Assembly (NCBI GenBank): GCA_021527695.1
Contig: JAKFAO010000007.1
Coordinates: forward strand, 868,001-932,000
Source: Naematelia aurantialba
Taxonomy: Eukaryota > Basidiomycota > Tremellomycetes > Tremellales > Naemateliaceae
Direction: 5' to 3'
Length of the DNA: 64,000 nucleotides
Part shown: positions 8,848 through 20,569 of the stretch, one piece after another
Layout: each line of letters begins with the position of its first letter
How positions within the stretch are numbered: the first letter of the stretch is position 1
Translations under genes and position numbers: made by a program
The notes under the pieces: model-generated
What the model was told of the DNA's origin: nothing
The model's database searches: none
The model's input: only the letters and a program-made list of their open reading frames with translations

Positions 8848-11817
8848 ATGAAATTCAGGCCGAACCGGGCTGCGGGCGCTCGTCGACCGCCAACCAGCCA
8901 AACAGGACCGTCATCCTCTGCTGCGCCGTCTGCTGTCCCCCCATCTCCATCAGCTGGCCCATCAGCAGATGTCGATCTTCCTTCCTCTGCTGGGCCAAGC
9001 ACAAACGTCGCCTCGCGGACCAAAGATGACATGGCCCAGTCATCGATGCCTCCTCCAGCTACACCCTACCGTGAAACGGATGTCGACACGAGCATGGCTC
9101 CTCCGGCCCTTCTCTCCTCCCCGCTCGCCCAGCCAATACCAGATGCTCAGATCTCGTCCCTTCCTCCCGCGGTATTCGGCCTTCCGCCTTCTCTCCAGGC
9201 AGGACCCCCGTCACCTGCTCGTACACTCTCGCGCGCAGGAAGCGTGTCAACTTCCGTGAGCGGGATTCGCGCTTCAGCTCTCCTGGGTGCAGCAGCGAAT
9301 CATCGCGCCAGCACACCGGGACCATCGCATATAGCTCACAAGACGCTCAAGGAGATCCGAGCTGCCTCGAAAGCCAACGCTGCCTCCCCTTCCCTCCTCA
9401 ACGTCAACAATAGCAGTGATGCGCCGACCTCTGCCCGAGACACTTCTGCTGGCCCCGTGGCCGAGCCGGTCTTGACCAGAAGCTCCATGCCGCCTACACT
9501 CGCTTCCATCGCCCCATCACCCACACCCGCATTTTCCGGTCTTCCTCCAGCCTTATCTGCCGGTCCACCATCTCCCGAGAACACCGGCATGGCTTCCAGC
9601 GGTATCCCACAGACGCCGGCTACCCAGCCCCCCGCCGCTGCCCTGTCTGCAGCCGATATTGCTCGAGCCGCAGCTCTCGCTGTTCAATCCATCACACCCC
9701 TGAATGGACAACCTGCTCCTCCACCTATCAACCTCGCGACCTTGAAGCATGGGAGGAAAAAAGTCCGTGGTCGTCAGAACGCGCCGTACGGGGAGCTGCC
9801 CAAGCAGAAATATGGCAAACTGCGGGATCCGAATCCCCCTGCTCGTCTAGCGCCACCAGAAGGCCAGGAATCAGCAGAACAGAGAGCCGGAACTGTGCTC
9901 GGTGGGTTGGAGAACGGCTCCGACAGGCCAGCGCCGTCCGACACATCAGGTCAAGCTGGTCTCAGCAGCTCTAGAGGTGCAAGCAGGGCCACGATCCGTC
10001 GAGATTCCGCTGAAATCCCAGCGATGCGAGAGAGTATGGAAAGGCAGAAGAGGAGCCGAGAACTTGGGAGCAGGGAACGCGAAGAGGAACTTGAGAATAC
10101 CGAGCCGACCCGGCCGAAACGCAAGAAGCGGCGAATTGGTCAAATGCGGCGTGCTGACATCACGGACGACGACGGCAATCTCATACCTCAGATCGGACCT
10201 CTGACTCAAGCTCAGCTCAAGTACTCTCAGGTCTTGATGCGGCGCGATCCATTTGCAACAAGTGGGAAAATACGCAACGTAAAGCCCAGGAAAAAGCCCC
10301 CGAAGAACCCCGCGACTCAAGTTGCCAGTCTCAACGACGTGGAAGAGGGAGCTGTGATTGGTGATGCCATCGATGAGGGTGAAGCGACGCTGGCGGATCT
10401 TGCTACCAAGCTCACTAGTGGCAAGGTGTCGAAGCGAGGAATACGACTATCTGTGCATTCGAAAGAGACGGCTGAGCAGCGGAAGTACTTGAGGCAGATG
10501 GAAGTCTGGAAAAAATGGCAAGCGGATCGGCCGGTGCGACGCGAGATGAGACGTGTGCGTAATGACGTGCGGCAAGAGAGGAGGGACGCCATAGCTGCTG
10601 GACAAGGCCGTCCAGACGAGGAGGTCTCAGACGACGAAGAAAATTCGGCGGATGAGTTGGCGAACGTTGAAGATGAGCCACAACTGCTCGAGGACGATGC
10701 CGAGGCTCCCCAGCGAGCCCACGCGAGCGCAGACGAGGATGAGGCTGCTGAGGGAGCAGCAGGACAGGAAGGAGCAGACGGCGACCCGTCATCGTCAATC
10801 CATCGGGAGATTACCTTTGACCTCGACGACCATGCCAACGAGGACAATGACGCCGAGAACGACCCGTTACTCGCGGCCGGATTTCACATTCGTGAAGAAG
10901 ACGATCCGCAGGACACTGGGGAGAACGGGGACTTCGACTTTGATAATTACCAGTTTGGCAATTGGGCTGGCGATACCTCGACCTTGCAAGCGAGTCGAGA
11001 GGAGCAGAGACAGAATGCTCGTAATCTCGATGGTCGGGAGATCATCGAAGAGGATGAGTCGACGGCTATGGTCAACTCGATGTCTTATTCGAAGAAGACT
11101 GTCAAGACTCCGAAGTGGACCGTAGAGGAGACGGAGCTTTTCTACATTGTAAGTGTCCGATGTCCAAGCTTTGATATCTTCGTCTGTTGTCCATCTTTCG
11201 ATACTGTCGTCGATTTGCAGTTGCCACCCCGATGTTGCGTATGCTGACAAAGGTGCTTCAACAGGCAGTCTCACAATGTGGAGAATGTTACGACCTGGTC
11301 GCCGACTTCTTCCCAGGGCGTACGAGAAAGAACATTGTCAGCAAATTTAGGTTTGAGAGTCGTGTCAACCCAGAAGGCCTCTTGCACGCTATCATGCATC
11401 GCCAACCTCTCAGTTAGTCTCCTCTGCTTCACTAGCCTAAAACGGTTTGCTGATTCGGGTACAGAGGAAGACTACCTCGCACAAGCGAGTGGGTACGATC
11501 CGTACAAGCCTTGGGACCGCGAAGAGTCATTTTACGCCGAAGCCGAACGGGATGCCAGGATCGCACGAGGGCAAATCATCTTTGATGCGGAAGGCAACGA
11601 AGTGGATTTGGAGACGGGAGCGGGTGGTGGGGAGCTGGGGGACAGAGATGACGCCGAAGGTCTCCACTCGATGGAGGATGGGGCGAAAGATGATGGTGTG
11701 CAGGGAGGCGAAAGAGGGTCCGAGGCGCAGGGAAATGTCGAGATGCCAGGGGATGAAGTTGCGGAGAATGATGATACGGGTGCGCTGTTCCTGCCGGGTG
11801 GGGAGGATGACGATTGA
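8848..11817 (+). CDS. BDP1: TFIIIB component B'' (BDP1), RNA polymerase III initiation factor
   Basis: Three coding exons in phase: 8848-11148, 11265-11412, 11465-11817; 933 residues. The N-terminal 290 residues are Pro/Ala/Ser-rich and disordered. A basic region with KKRRIGQMRRADI and IPQIGPLTQAQLKYSQ follows, then an acidic block. The extended SANT/Myb-7 domain runs from about residue 750 (KTPKWTVEETELFYI) through CGENYDLVADFFPGRTRK to FRFESRVNPEGLLHAI. In yeast, BDP1 joins BRF1 and TBP at Pol III promoters and helps open DNA; the SANT domain is the conserved core. An acidic tail after YLAQASGYDPYKPWD is also typical. The first intron splits the SANT domain between helices. Confidence 0.92.
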
Positions 11818-12327
11818 AAAGTGGGCGCAATTGGGCGATCCCATGTATGTATTGTGCGGCACTTGTAGATGATTATCTGTTGCATATTAGATGTTCGACC
11901 AGGGACTCGAGTGCATCCTCAGCATATCCCGTGGACGCAGTAGATGACAAGAGAGGCGCGGGGAAGAAAAGGAAGAAAAGTGGCGCTGCCACTCATTGGA
12001 TTTGTTGACATTTCCCACTGGACGCGCCTATCCTTGCGGGCGTCACTCAACACGCCTGCCCTCTCGGATTGCCTTTGCACCTGTTGCACCTCCCTCGTTG
12101 ATCCGATTTTGCAGCGTTCTTGCGAGCGAGTGCAGCTACGCGGTTTCTCGTCACATAGCTTGGATCTGCGGACGAGAGACACTCTTGATCGTCAGCCGCT
12201 TGTTGCTCTCGACACAAGATTCGGTCCCCAGACGCTTGTTGATCTAGACGACCTCTTTGGTCGCCGGACCACTTCTTGGTCTCGCGACGAACGGTCCAGT
12301 TGGACAGCTTGAACACGTCAACACCAA
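11818..12327. other. Intergenic, no gene seen
   Basis: About 510 bp between two plus-strand genes. The 122-codon frame at 11944-12312 has no motif and is likely chance. Confidence 0.5.
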
Positions 12328-14482
12328 ATGTCAGCATCAACATCGACAACGATGTCAACGTCCACAACGCTGTCAACGTCAATAACGATGTCGATGTCAA
12401 CGCCAATGCCAAACGCCAGCTTGGAAGGAAAGAACGATGCAGTAACGAGGGATCAGGGGAAGAAAATGGGCATCACTACGCTGCCTCTATCACGGCTGTT
12501 GGAGTCGAGCGATCCGGGTGACTTTTCAGCGAGGAAGAAGTTGTCCGACGTGAATGTTGCGGTCGTAAAGGCCAAGCGGGCGATTGTCGTTTCCGGAGCT
12601 GGGATTAGCTGTTCCAGCGGGATTCCTGTGAGTGGACAACGCTGTCACGGTTCTTCACCTCCTGTGTCTCTCTTCCGTTCAATTCATCACCTCCTGTGTC
12701 TCTCTTCCGTCCCGCTCTCTCTTTCGTCTCACACTTCGACGACGGCGTCTGATGGAAGCTCTTCAATGATAGTACGGCCAGGGTGCGATGCTAACCAACT
12801 CCTTAGGACTTTCGCTCGACCGAAGGCCTGTACGCGTTAGTCAAGGCCAAGTACCCGTCATCATTCGTGACCGGTCGAGACCTCTTCTCATCCGGCCTCT
12901 TCACCAACCCCGAAACCACCGCCCTATTCTACACCTTCATCGCCGAGCTGTCACTCTCGTGCCAAGCTGCCCAGCCAACGAGAACACATCACCTCATCGG
13001 CCGCCTAGCGTCCAAGGGCAAGCTGCTCCGCAGCTATACGCAGAACATTGATGGACTCGAGCGCCGGATCGGGCTGGAAAGTGGAGGTAGGGGAAAGGGT
13101 CTGCGGAAGAAGGACACGAAGAACGTCGAGTTGCATGGCGATCTGGGCAGAGTGCGCTGTGTGCTCTGCATGACGGATTTTGAGGCAAAGATGGAGTGGG
13201 TCAGCATGTTCAGGCAAGGAGAGGCACCAGGCTGTCCGGCGTGTGAAGAGAGAAGTAAGTCTGCGTCGACGCGTGATGGATATGCAGACTTTCGTATGGC
13301 GTAAGGATGAGCTGACGGGTGCAGGTGCTACGAGGATCTCTCGCGCAGCCAGAGCAACGACAATCGGCACTTTACGCCCCTCCATAGTCCTGTATGATGA
13401 GCCGCATCCTCTGGGCGACGATATCGGCGCAATTCAGAGCTACGACTTGACGCGCTCCCCGGATCTCCTGCTCATCATGGGCACCTCACTCAAGGTGCAT
13501 GGTCTCAAGCGCCTCGTCAAGGAGTTTGCCAAGGCCGTGCATGCGAAAAAGGGCCTCGTGGTCTTTGTCAATGCGACTCCGCCCCCAAAAGAATGGGAGG
13601 GCGTGATCGATGTGCATGTGCATGGAGAAACGGATCGGTGGGCAGAAAAGGTCGAGGAGGAATGGAAACGGGTCAGGCCGCAAGATTGGCAGACACAACT
13701 GGTTCTGGATGGCAAGGTGGTGACTGTCGGTCCGCCTTCCAAGCTCAGAGGCAAGGGCAAAGGTGAATATCTTCTAAGCCACTTTGGCACTAGTATCTGA
13801 CTGACAACCAACAGCACCCAAGACAAATCCTCCAGACTATGTGCAATTACCTACGCCTCGTCCATCGCAGTCTCCGCTTCGATCACCAGCAGACTCCCCA
13901 CACCCTTCGTCTTCAGACCTACCACTATCGCCGTCCACACACCCGTCATCATCCGACCTGCCGCCATCGCCGCCCACGCGCCCGTCATCATACGACCTGT
14001 CACCCTCATCACCGCTGACACCCTTATCCCTTTCCGACGCGTCCTCCCCACCTCGCCCTCCAGAATCCCATGTCATGGCCCCTCCGACGCCGCTTTCACC
14101 TAGCAAGAGACGAGCCAATGTCATTCCGGCCCCATCAGGCGAGCAAAGTCCAACAAAGAAAGCCAAGGCGGTTTCCCGCCCCATTACCGGTGTTTCTGGA
14201 ACGCCAGGGCGCGGGAACCTCTTCTCAGCACCACTTCGACCAACGCAAGGCCTAGACGACTTGGAAGACCAGCCGACCGCTGACGTTGAGATCTTTGGAA
14301 CGCCAGCGAAGAGCAAGAAGGCTGGCTCAGGGCCAGGGCCAGGCAAGATCAAGAAATCGCCCACAACCTCGGGCAAGGAGAATGCGCCCCTTCGAAGTTT
14401 GCCAGCACCCAAGGCGAAAGGCAAGAAAGCCGCTACAGCAGCGCGGAAGGGTGGGGGGCTAGCTGTAAAGAGTCAGGCATGA
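12328..14482 (+). CDS. NAD-dependent protein deacetylase, sirtuin (Hst3/Hst4-like)
   Basis: Four exons in phase: 12328-12627, 12807-13254, 13325-13762, 13815-14482; 617 residues. Sirtuin core: GAGISCSSGIPDFRS (residues 90-104), TQNID (about 177), the catalytic His in VELHGDLG (about 209), zinc ligands CVLC and CPAC (about 218 and 243), RPSIVLYDE, and GTSLKV (about 301). The layout fits the Hst3/Hst4 branch, whose members remove acetyl from histone H3 Lys56. A disordered C-terminal extension of about 155 residues, Pro/Ser-rich then Lys-rich, follows the core; it has SP/TP sites typical of CDK-regulated tails, though regulation is inference. The first 35 residues are a Ser/Thr/Met repeat encoded by a short repeated DNA motif. 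Confidence 0.9.
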
Positions 14483-15178
14483 GAACAAGGGCGATTTGTG
14501 TTATATATTGGGCCAGGCACCTTGTTGCCTCCATGGACAAGGTTGTACGCTCCACGGGGCATTGTAATGTTGTGAATGACAGCGAGTGGCGGATTGGTAC
14601 AATCATCACCACGGCGACAGAGCATCTTCGTTGGTCAGATCGCGTGCTTGTTTCCTGCTTTTTTTGCTTTTGAATCTCAGCTCAGCTGGGCTTTTGAATC
14701 CCAGCTGGGCTCACCGTGTGTGGCTTGACCCCTGGTGAGTAATATCGCCTGCAGTCCTAGGTCGCCACGCCACCAATAGCTCTACTTACGCACACTGCCA
14801 CGTTACGGCGTCTTCTCAAAACGCCGACTCCAGCCTCAACAACCGCTTTCGCTCACATCCTCCTCTCTCTCCATTCATCTTCTACCTAGACTCACAGGCT
14901 TTTGCTAATTGTACCAACAGAACGGGGAGCAGCACGGTGGTCATACGGGGGGGTATCTGAGCTCTCCTGGTTGCTCTTCCTAGCATAGACTTACGGGGAC
15001 GATACGCATGATTTGCTGCTCTGACTCTTGATCATTAAGCACTGCTGCGTTTTCCTTCCAGGATCCCGCCCCCCCTTCCATCCTCATACTCCTTCATCTA
15101 GCCCCCCCATCTCCATCCTCATACCCCTTCATCTAGTCCCGCCTTCTTCGCCAAGCCCGCCGTCCATTCTTCAGCACC
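14483..15178. other. Intergenic with short direct repeats
   Basis: About 700 bp before PCF11. Two copies of GCTTTTGAATCYCAGCT lie at 14666 and 14690. A 24-nt pyrimidine-rich repeat occurs at 15078-15101 and 15113-15136, 35 bp apart with one mismatch, just upstream of the PCF11 start. No gene seen. Confidence 0.7.
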
Positions 15179-17712
15179 ATGGCATATCCGGGCTATCCAT
15201 CAGCGCAGCCGTATCCGGCGTATGGATACGCACCTCCTCCCCCCGTTGCGCCGGCGCCGGCTCAACACGCTCCGTCCTATGTTGACCCGTTCCGAACATA
15301 CTATGCCAGTCGTCTCAGAGAGCTCACCTTCAACTCGCGACCTCTCATCCAGGACTTGTCAATGCAAGCTATGGCTCAGCGAGATCAGAACAACTGGGAC
15401 CGCATGCAGATGGTCGTGGAAGAGATCGAGCAGGCAGTGCTCCGCGTAGGTTTTCCGCTGATCACCCAGACCAACCTCGGCGCTCGCTCCCTCCTCTTGG
15501 CGCCGAGCATGGCCATATCCCCCTTACATATGACCGGCAAGCATGGGCTGATGGACTGTTTCCTTGACGCAGGCGCCACCACAAGCAAAACTGCCGATTC
15601 TATACCTGATCGACTCGATTTCCAAAAACATTGGAGCACCATATACCACCCATCTGCTGCCGCCCATGATCTCGCGCATGTACCCTGTGACATACCGCGA
15701 GGTCGATGGCGTGACCAAGTCCAAGATGGAGGAGATGATCGGTCTGTGGCGCACCAGCGGACCCGATGGAGGCGATCTCTATGGGCCAGCAGTACGCGAG
15801 ACGATTGAACATGGTATCTTTGGGTCCATGGGGTACCAGCGCTCCTCGGCTGCACCGATTAGTCGTCAACAGGTGCTCTCGCTACTCAATGCCACTCTCG
15901 AGGCCAAGCACCGCGAGAGTGCTGCCAGGCCATGGGACCAACAGGCGCGCGCTCACGTCGGCGTGCTGGTGCAGATTGGCGAAGTCGTCAATGGGGCGCA
16001 GGTGTCGCCAGCAGAGTTGCAGCAGATTATGGATCAGCTCAGAGCGATGAATGCTGTGCCGGTGCCGGTGCCTACACCAACCTCGACACCTCCCTTCAGC
16101 CAGCCACCAGCTCCAATCAGACCGCAGATGCAGTCACAGCCACAGGCGATGTATGGCCAACCGTCTGCTTCGCTGCCGCCATTCCCACCTTCAATGCCTC
16201 GAGACACGTATCGAGGCCCGGTAGGTGCAGCTATGGGTCCTAATCGGGCATCGCCTGGCCCGTCATCAATCCCTACGCCTCCTCCAGCCGCTTCCACACC
16301 TCTGCCGATCGCTCCGATCCCCGTCAACCCGCTTGCCAACCTGCCTATAAATGTGGCGGATATCCTCAAGAACCTGTCCGAGAAGGGAATCACTAGCAAA
16401 CCACAAACGCCAGAGCCTGCCGCAAAGCCTAAAACTCCGCTTGACCAGTACGAAGACTTGATATTGAGCCTCGACGTCAGGCTTGAGTCTCTTGATCTGA
16501 ACGCGTGAGGGCGCACCACAACGGGCTGTGAACCAGACTGACGATTGTAGAAAACACCAACTTCCCCTTTCTCACCTCTCTCGTCGATGCAATCAATGTT
16601 CCAAGCGATTTCCAGAGGGCGATCGGGCCAAGTTTGATGCCCACATGGACTGGCACTATCGTCGTAACCGGCGAGAACATGAGACGAGCGGTCGCGGCGC
16701 TCATCGCAAATGGCTTCCCCGAGCAGAGGTACATTGTCAAGTATCCAGTCATCGCTCAGCACTAACGCACACCATAGGAATGGATTAACGATTTCTCCAA
16801 CCCAGACGCTGGACCGTCAAAGCCGACTACACAATCGGCCAACTCGCTGTCATTACCTACCGCACTCACGCCTGCTCGCATTGCCGAGCTCCAGCTCAAG
16901 TCTGTCCCGGTCCCGCAGGATTCTAGCAAGGCCAGCCAGCCATGCCCAATCTGCAAGGACGTGTTCAAGAAAGAATGGGACGCAGTCGAGGAGGAATGGG
17001 TGTGGCGCAACGCCGTGCGGGTCAAGAACGACAAGATTGACCGGGTGAGTCTGAGTCTTGTGCCAGTGGACCGATACGAGATTCGAGTGGCACACGGACT
17101 GATGGTTGGCAGATATTCCATGCTGTCTGTCGTGAAGAGCAGAGGAACTCGCGCTTGGCGAGTAGGCTGGCAAAGCAGGGCGGACGAGGCAGCACCAGTA
17201 TGAGTCCAGGGGCGACGCCTGTTCCTAGCGCTGGGGAAGGCGCTGCGGCAAAACGAAAAGCCGAAGAGCACAAGGCAGAGGGCGACGGTCAGGTGGGCGA
17301 GGCCAAGAGGGTCAAGGTGGAGCCGGGGCTGGAGGCACAGATGGCGGAGCCAGGGCAATCCGACGCGATGGATGCAGTACGTGCGGGCAAGGTAGCAGTT
17401 CCGGCCAGTGAAGATACTCGGATGGATTTGGCAGGAGTAGCAGAAGCAACAGCGGCAGCAGATGCCCGAGCAGCGGGAGTAGTAGAAACAGCAGGTGCCG
17501 GGGCAGCAGGAGTTGAGCCAGTCGCGGACGTAGTGGGCAAGGTAGAGCAGGCAGACGGAGACGGCTTGAATGTCGCGGGAGATGCTCGGACGCTGTCGTC
17601 GAGTACGGGGGCAGCCCCAGCAGGCGAGCAAGTGGCACATGGTGAATCTCTGGATATGACCATGAGTGACCCGGTACCCGCGACCACGGCGGCGCCTGAA
17701 GTGGTGTCGTAA
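15179..17712 (+). CDS. PCF11: mRNA cleavage and polyadenylation factor PCF11
   Basis: Five exons in phase: 15179-15445, 15573-16504, 16551-16728, 16778-17044, 17113-17712; 747 residues. After a Pro/Tyr-rich start comes the CID domain (about residues 38-165) that binds the Pol II C-terminal domain: RELTFNSRPLIQDLS, KLPILYLIDSISKNIGAPY, KMEEMIGLWRTSGPDG. A proline-rich linker follows. Then two zinc-binding regions flank a Clp1-interacting stretch: CNQCSKRFPEGDRAKFDAHM (about 412) and CPICKDVFKKEWD (about 516) with FHAVCREE. The C-terminal 190 residues are Ala/Gly/Glu-rich and look disordered. PCF11 is part of cleavage factor IA, coupling 3' end formation to transcription termination. Confidence 0.93.
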
Positions 17713-18086
17713 ACACGATCGGTCAAGGTCGAGCATGTGACGGTCTGGGCTTGATTGAGCTCGATCAGCACAAATACGAAGTGACCAAACCGAACAATAG
17801 GGTGGATAGCATGCTTCATTGTATTTCCATGCATCGCATCGGTCTCATGGACATTTGACGTAGTCGTACAGACACGATCCACTGGACTTAAGGCAGATCC
17901 AACCCCAATGGATTCAACCTGAATCCTTCTGTAGCCTGTAGCAGCTCTCTTCACTACTCTATGATGCCTCAAAGCTTTTGGCTCTTCGCAAACCCGCCGA
18001 CACCCAGACACCCTACCTGGCCCTCACCCGCGCGACAGGATACAGACGGACAACGTGTACTAGTGTACTAGTTGACAGGTTTGGAA
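17713..18086. other. Convergent intergenic region
   Basis: About 370 bp between the 3' ends of PCF11 and the CPS1-like gene. No feature beyond likely terminators and 3' UTRs. Confidence 0.5.
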
Positions 18087-20337
18087 TCACGCATCCCAGC
18101 CTTGAGCGTTGTGCAAGAGCTTGTAGAAGAACCGAGTGGTGTTGAGGTGGCCCTCGAGACTGATTCGCTGCTCTAATCAGCGCTGAGCTAGGCCGAAACT
18201 GGAGGTAAGGGGAAGCGGGACATTGCACGCTGCCAATCGACACGGCGGCACTGCACTCACCTCGTCGACGGTGTGCTGGTTGAGGTTTTCCTGGACGACG
18301 GCTGGCGTGAAGCGGTATAGGTTCTTGGTGAGGTTCCAGAAGAACCTGGTGTCGGTGTTGGCTGTGCCAGGCGTTAGTATCTGATCTCGCCGCGACGGGA
18401 TCGATAAACTGCATTGGTGCGATGTAGTGGAAGGACGACGCAACTAGATGGAGACATTGGTGCAAGAAGTGGGAGGACGGCGCAGCGGGATGGATACATT
18501 GGTGCAAGGAGTGGATGGCGAGAAAATGGCACCCACCGTACATGCCGGTCGGGGCGACGATCGTTTCGGCCCCAAAGACATGCTTCGCCGTGCCGGCCAT
18601 GAGCTCAAACGACGGCCCGGTGCTCGACGTGATCGGAGCCGGCTCGAGGCCCACCCCATTCTGCACCACGACGGTGATGTGCGAGGAGGACTTGGTAGAC
18701 GAGGACTCTTCGCCAAAGATGGTGCTGGTGAAATTTAGAGACGCGGCCAGGGGCTTGAGGATACCCGCAACGTGGGCTTTGGTCTCCTCTACCGAAGAGG
18801 TGCTAAAGCAACTCAGCGCCCATCCGCAACCTATCCGGCCAAACGACCAAGACTGTTCATTCGACGAAGAACGAAGACTTGGAACGTGAAGGGGGAGATT
18901 GGGGAGGGAATAAACGTACAAGGAGATACGGTAGTTGATAATCGCTTGATAGTTGTTAGCTGGGCTGTCTGCAAGGGAGGAGCGACTCACTATCTACAAC
19001 TTCAGGCAGGGCATTGACCTTGACACCGCCGTTGACGAGATCGATGGCCTGCGAAGTCGACAAAAAGCTGTTGACTCTCCGGTCGGCCGACGCCAGCTCT
19101 ACAGCGAGCTTGCCCCACTTCTTCGGGTTCCGGATCGCCGATTTCAACTTGGAGGGGATATCGGCGTAATCGGACAAGCATGACAGGAACTTCAAGTATG
19201 GTCCAGCCGGGTCGAGAGTCGGCTCGAATGGGTTCGCCTCGAGCTCCGCCAAAAGTAAAGACGTAATCCCAACTACCAGCGTAAGCGTACAATGGAGAAC
19301 AATTAGAACGGTGCCTCACTGCCGGTATGAGCGGGGGGAACGGACGAGTGTCCGCCGAGCGTCTCCACTTTGACTTGAAAGTTGACCGAGCCCTTCTCGG
19401 CCATCCCAAGCGACGCAAACGTCGTGCCGTACTCGGTTGAGATACCGGAGAATCCTTCGTCCACCAGGAACGCGAGCCCGTCGGGCCCGTAACGCTCAGC
19501 AATGAGAGCCGACAAGTTGCCCGAACCTCGGTAGCCGCCAATCTAATGTCGCGTTAGCCTGCAATCGTGATCCCAGACATGAGATATGACACATGAGATG
19601 CTTACCTCCTCGTCAAAGCCGTTGGATACCAGGACCGTGCGCTCCGGGGTGAAGCCTTCGCTGACGAGGCGCTCGACGGCACCGTAGATCCCCAACAACG
19701 AGTTTTTGCAGTCGCTGGCGCCACGGCCCCAGACCCACGTCCCCGGGGTACTGGGCGTAGCATTCACCGAGATGGTTCCCTCAAAAGGCGGGAAGGTCCA
19801 CTGGTCCAGGGTGGCCGGTAGGACGGGCACCGTGTCAGTGTGGGCCATGAGCAGGATCGGCTTCAGCTCGGGGTTGCTGCCCTCCCAGGTGAACAGGTGG
19901 CCGTGGGTATTGACGTATTCGTGCTTGACTGGCCCGGTGTACAGCTTGGAGAACTCTGATTCCAGCCAGTGCGACAACTTGAAGTGCTTGTCGAAGACGG
20001 GGTCCGTGGGGTCCAGCGGCAGGTCGTCATACGACTCGGTGTCGAGCTGGACCGACTTGGACAACCGCTTGGCCGCGAGCTCAGCATAGACCTCGTCGGT
20101 CAGGGGGTTCCAGTCGTGCCCCACATTGAGTGGAGGAGGTTGCGCGGGACACTTGGCCCCTTGCAGCTCGGATGCCGTGTAGTGCCGCACCTGGTTGCCC
20201 GAGCTGAAAGTCGACGAGAAGACGTTGGTGTGATAGGCGAGGAGGACGAGGATCGAGAACAGGACCCATGTCGCTTTTGACGACCTGGAAGCACGGGTCT
20301 GTACCGAAGCCGGGGGAGGGAGGTTGCCCTTCTCCAT
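18087..20337 (-). CDS. M20 metallopeptidase, vacuolar carboxypeptidase S / PM20D1 type
   Basis: Seven exons in phase: 19606-20337, 19320-19542, 18991-19272, 18920-18959, 18537-18802, 18261-18361, 18087-18167; 574 residues. A short cytosolic start and one membrane anchor (about residues 23-40, WVLFSILVLLAYHTNVF) precede the lumenal enzyme. Metal-ligand motifs are present: LLMAHTDTVPV, WGRGASDCKNS, the catalytic pair in NGFDEEIGGYRGSG and VDEGFSG. A dimerisation insert (about 330-430) and the C-terminal APTGMYG...NTDTRFFW with its metal-binding region complete the fold. Yeast Cps1 is sorted to the vacuole by the MVB route and trims peptides ending in hydrophobic residues; PM20D1 makes N-acyl amino acids. 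Which activity applies here cannot be told from sequence. Intron 5 carries a 43-bp tandem repeat. Confidence 0.92.
18412..18520. repeat. 43-bp tandem repeat inside an intron
   Basis: Units begin at 18412, 18455 and 18498, each opening with CATTGGTGC; the last is partial. The tract lies in intron 5 of the CPS1-like gene. Confidence 0.85.
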
Positions 20338-20569
20338 GCCACCGACGTCTTTGATCGTGTCTAGAGAACGATAGGAAACGAGAAGAGATGCCAAGTGAAG
20401 ACTCTTGCTTGAACCGGACAACGCCGGATCCGCTGCAGGCGGTTACGACCGACGCTATCAGTTATCAGGCTCAGTTATCATTGGTAACAATATCAGGCTC
20501 ACTTGTAGGTAGGTTGTCGACGACGAGAATCGTGTACAATGTACTCGAAGCCCCTCGAGATCGCGCAAC

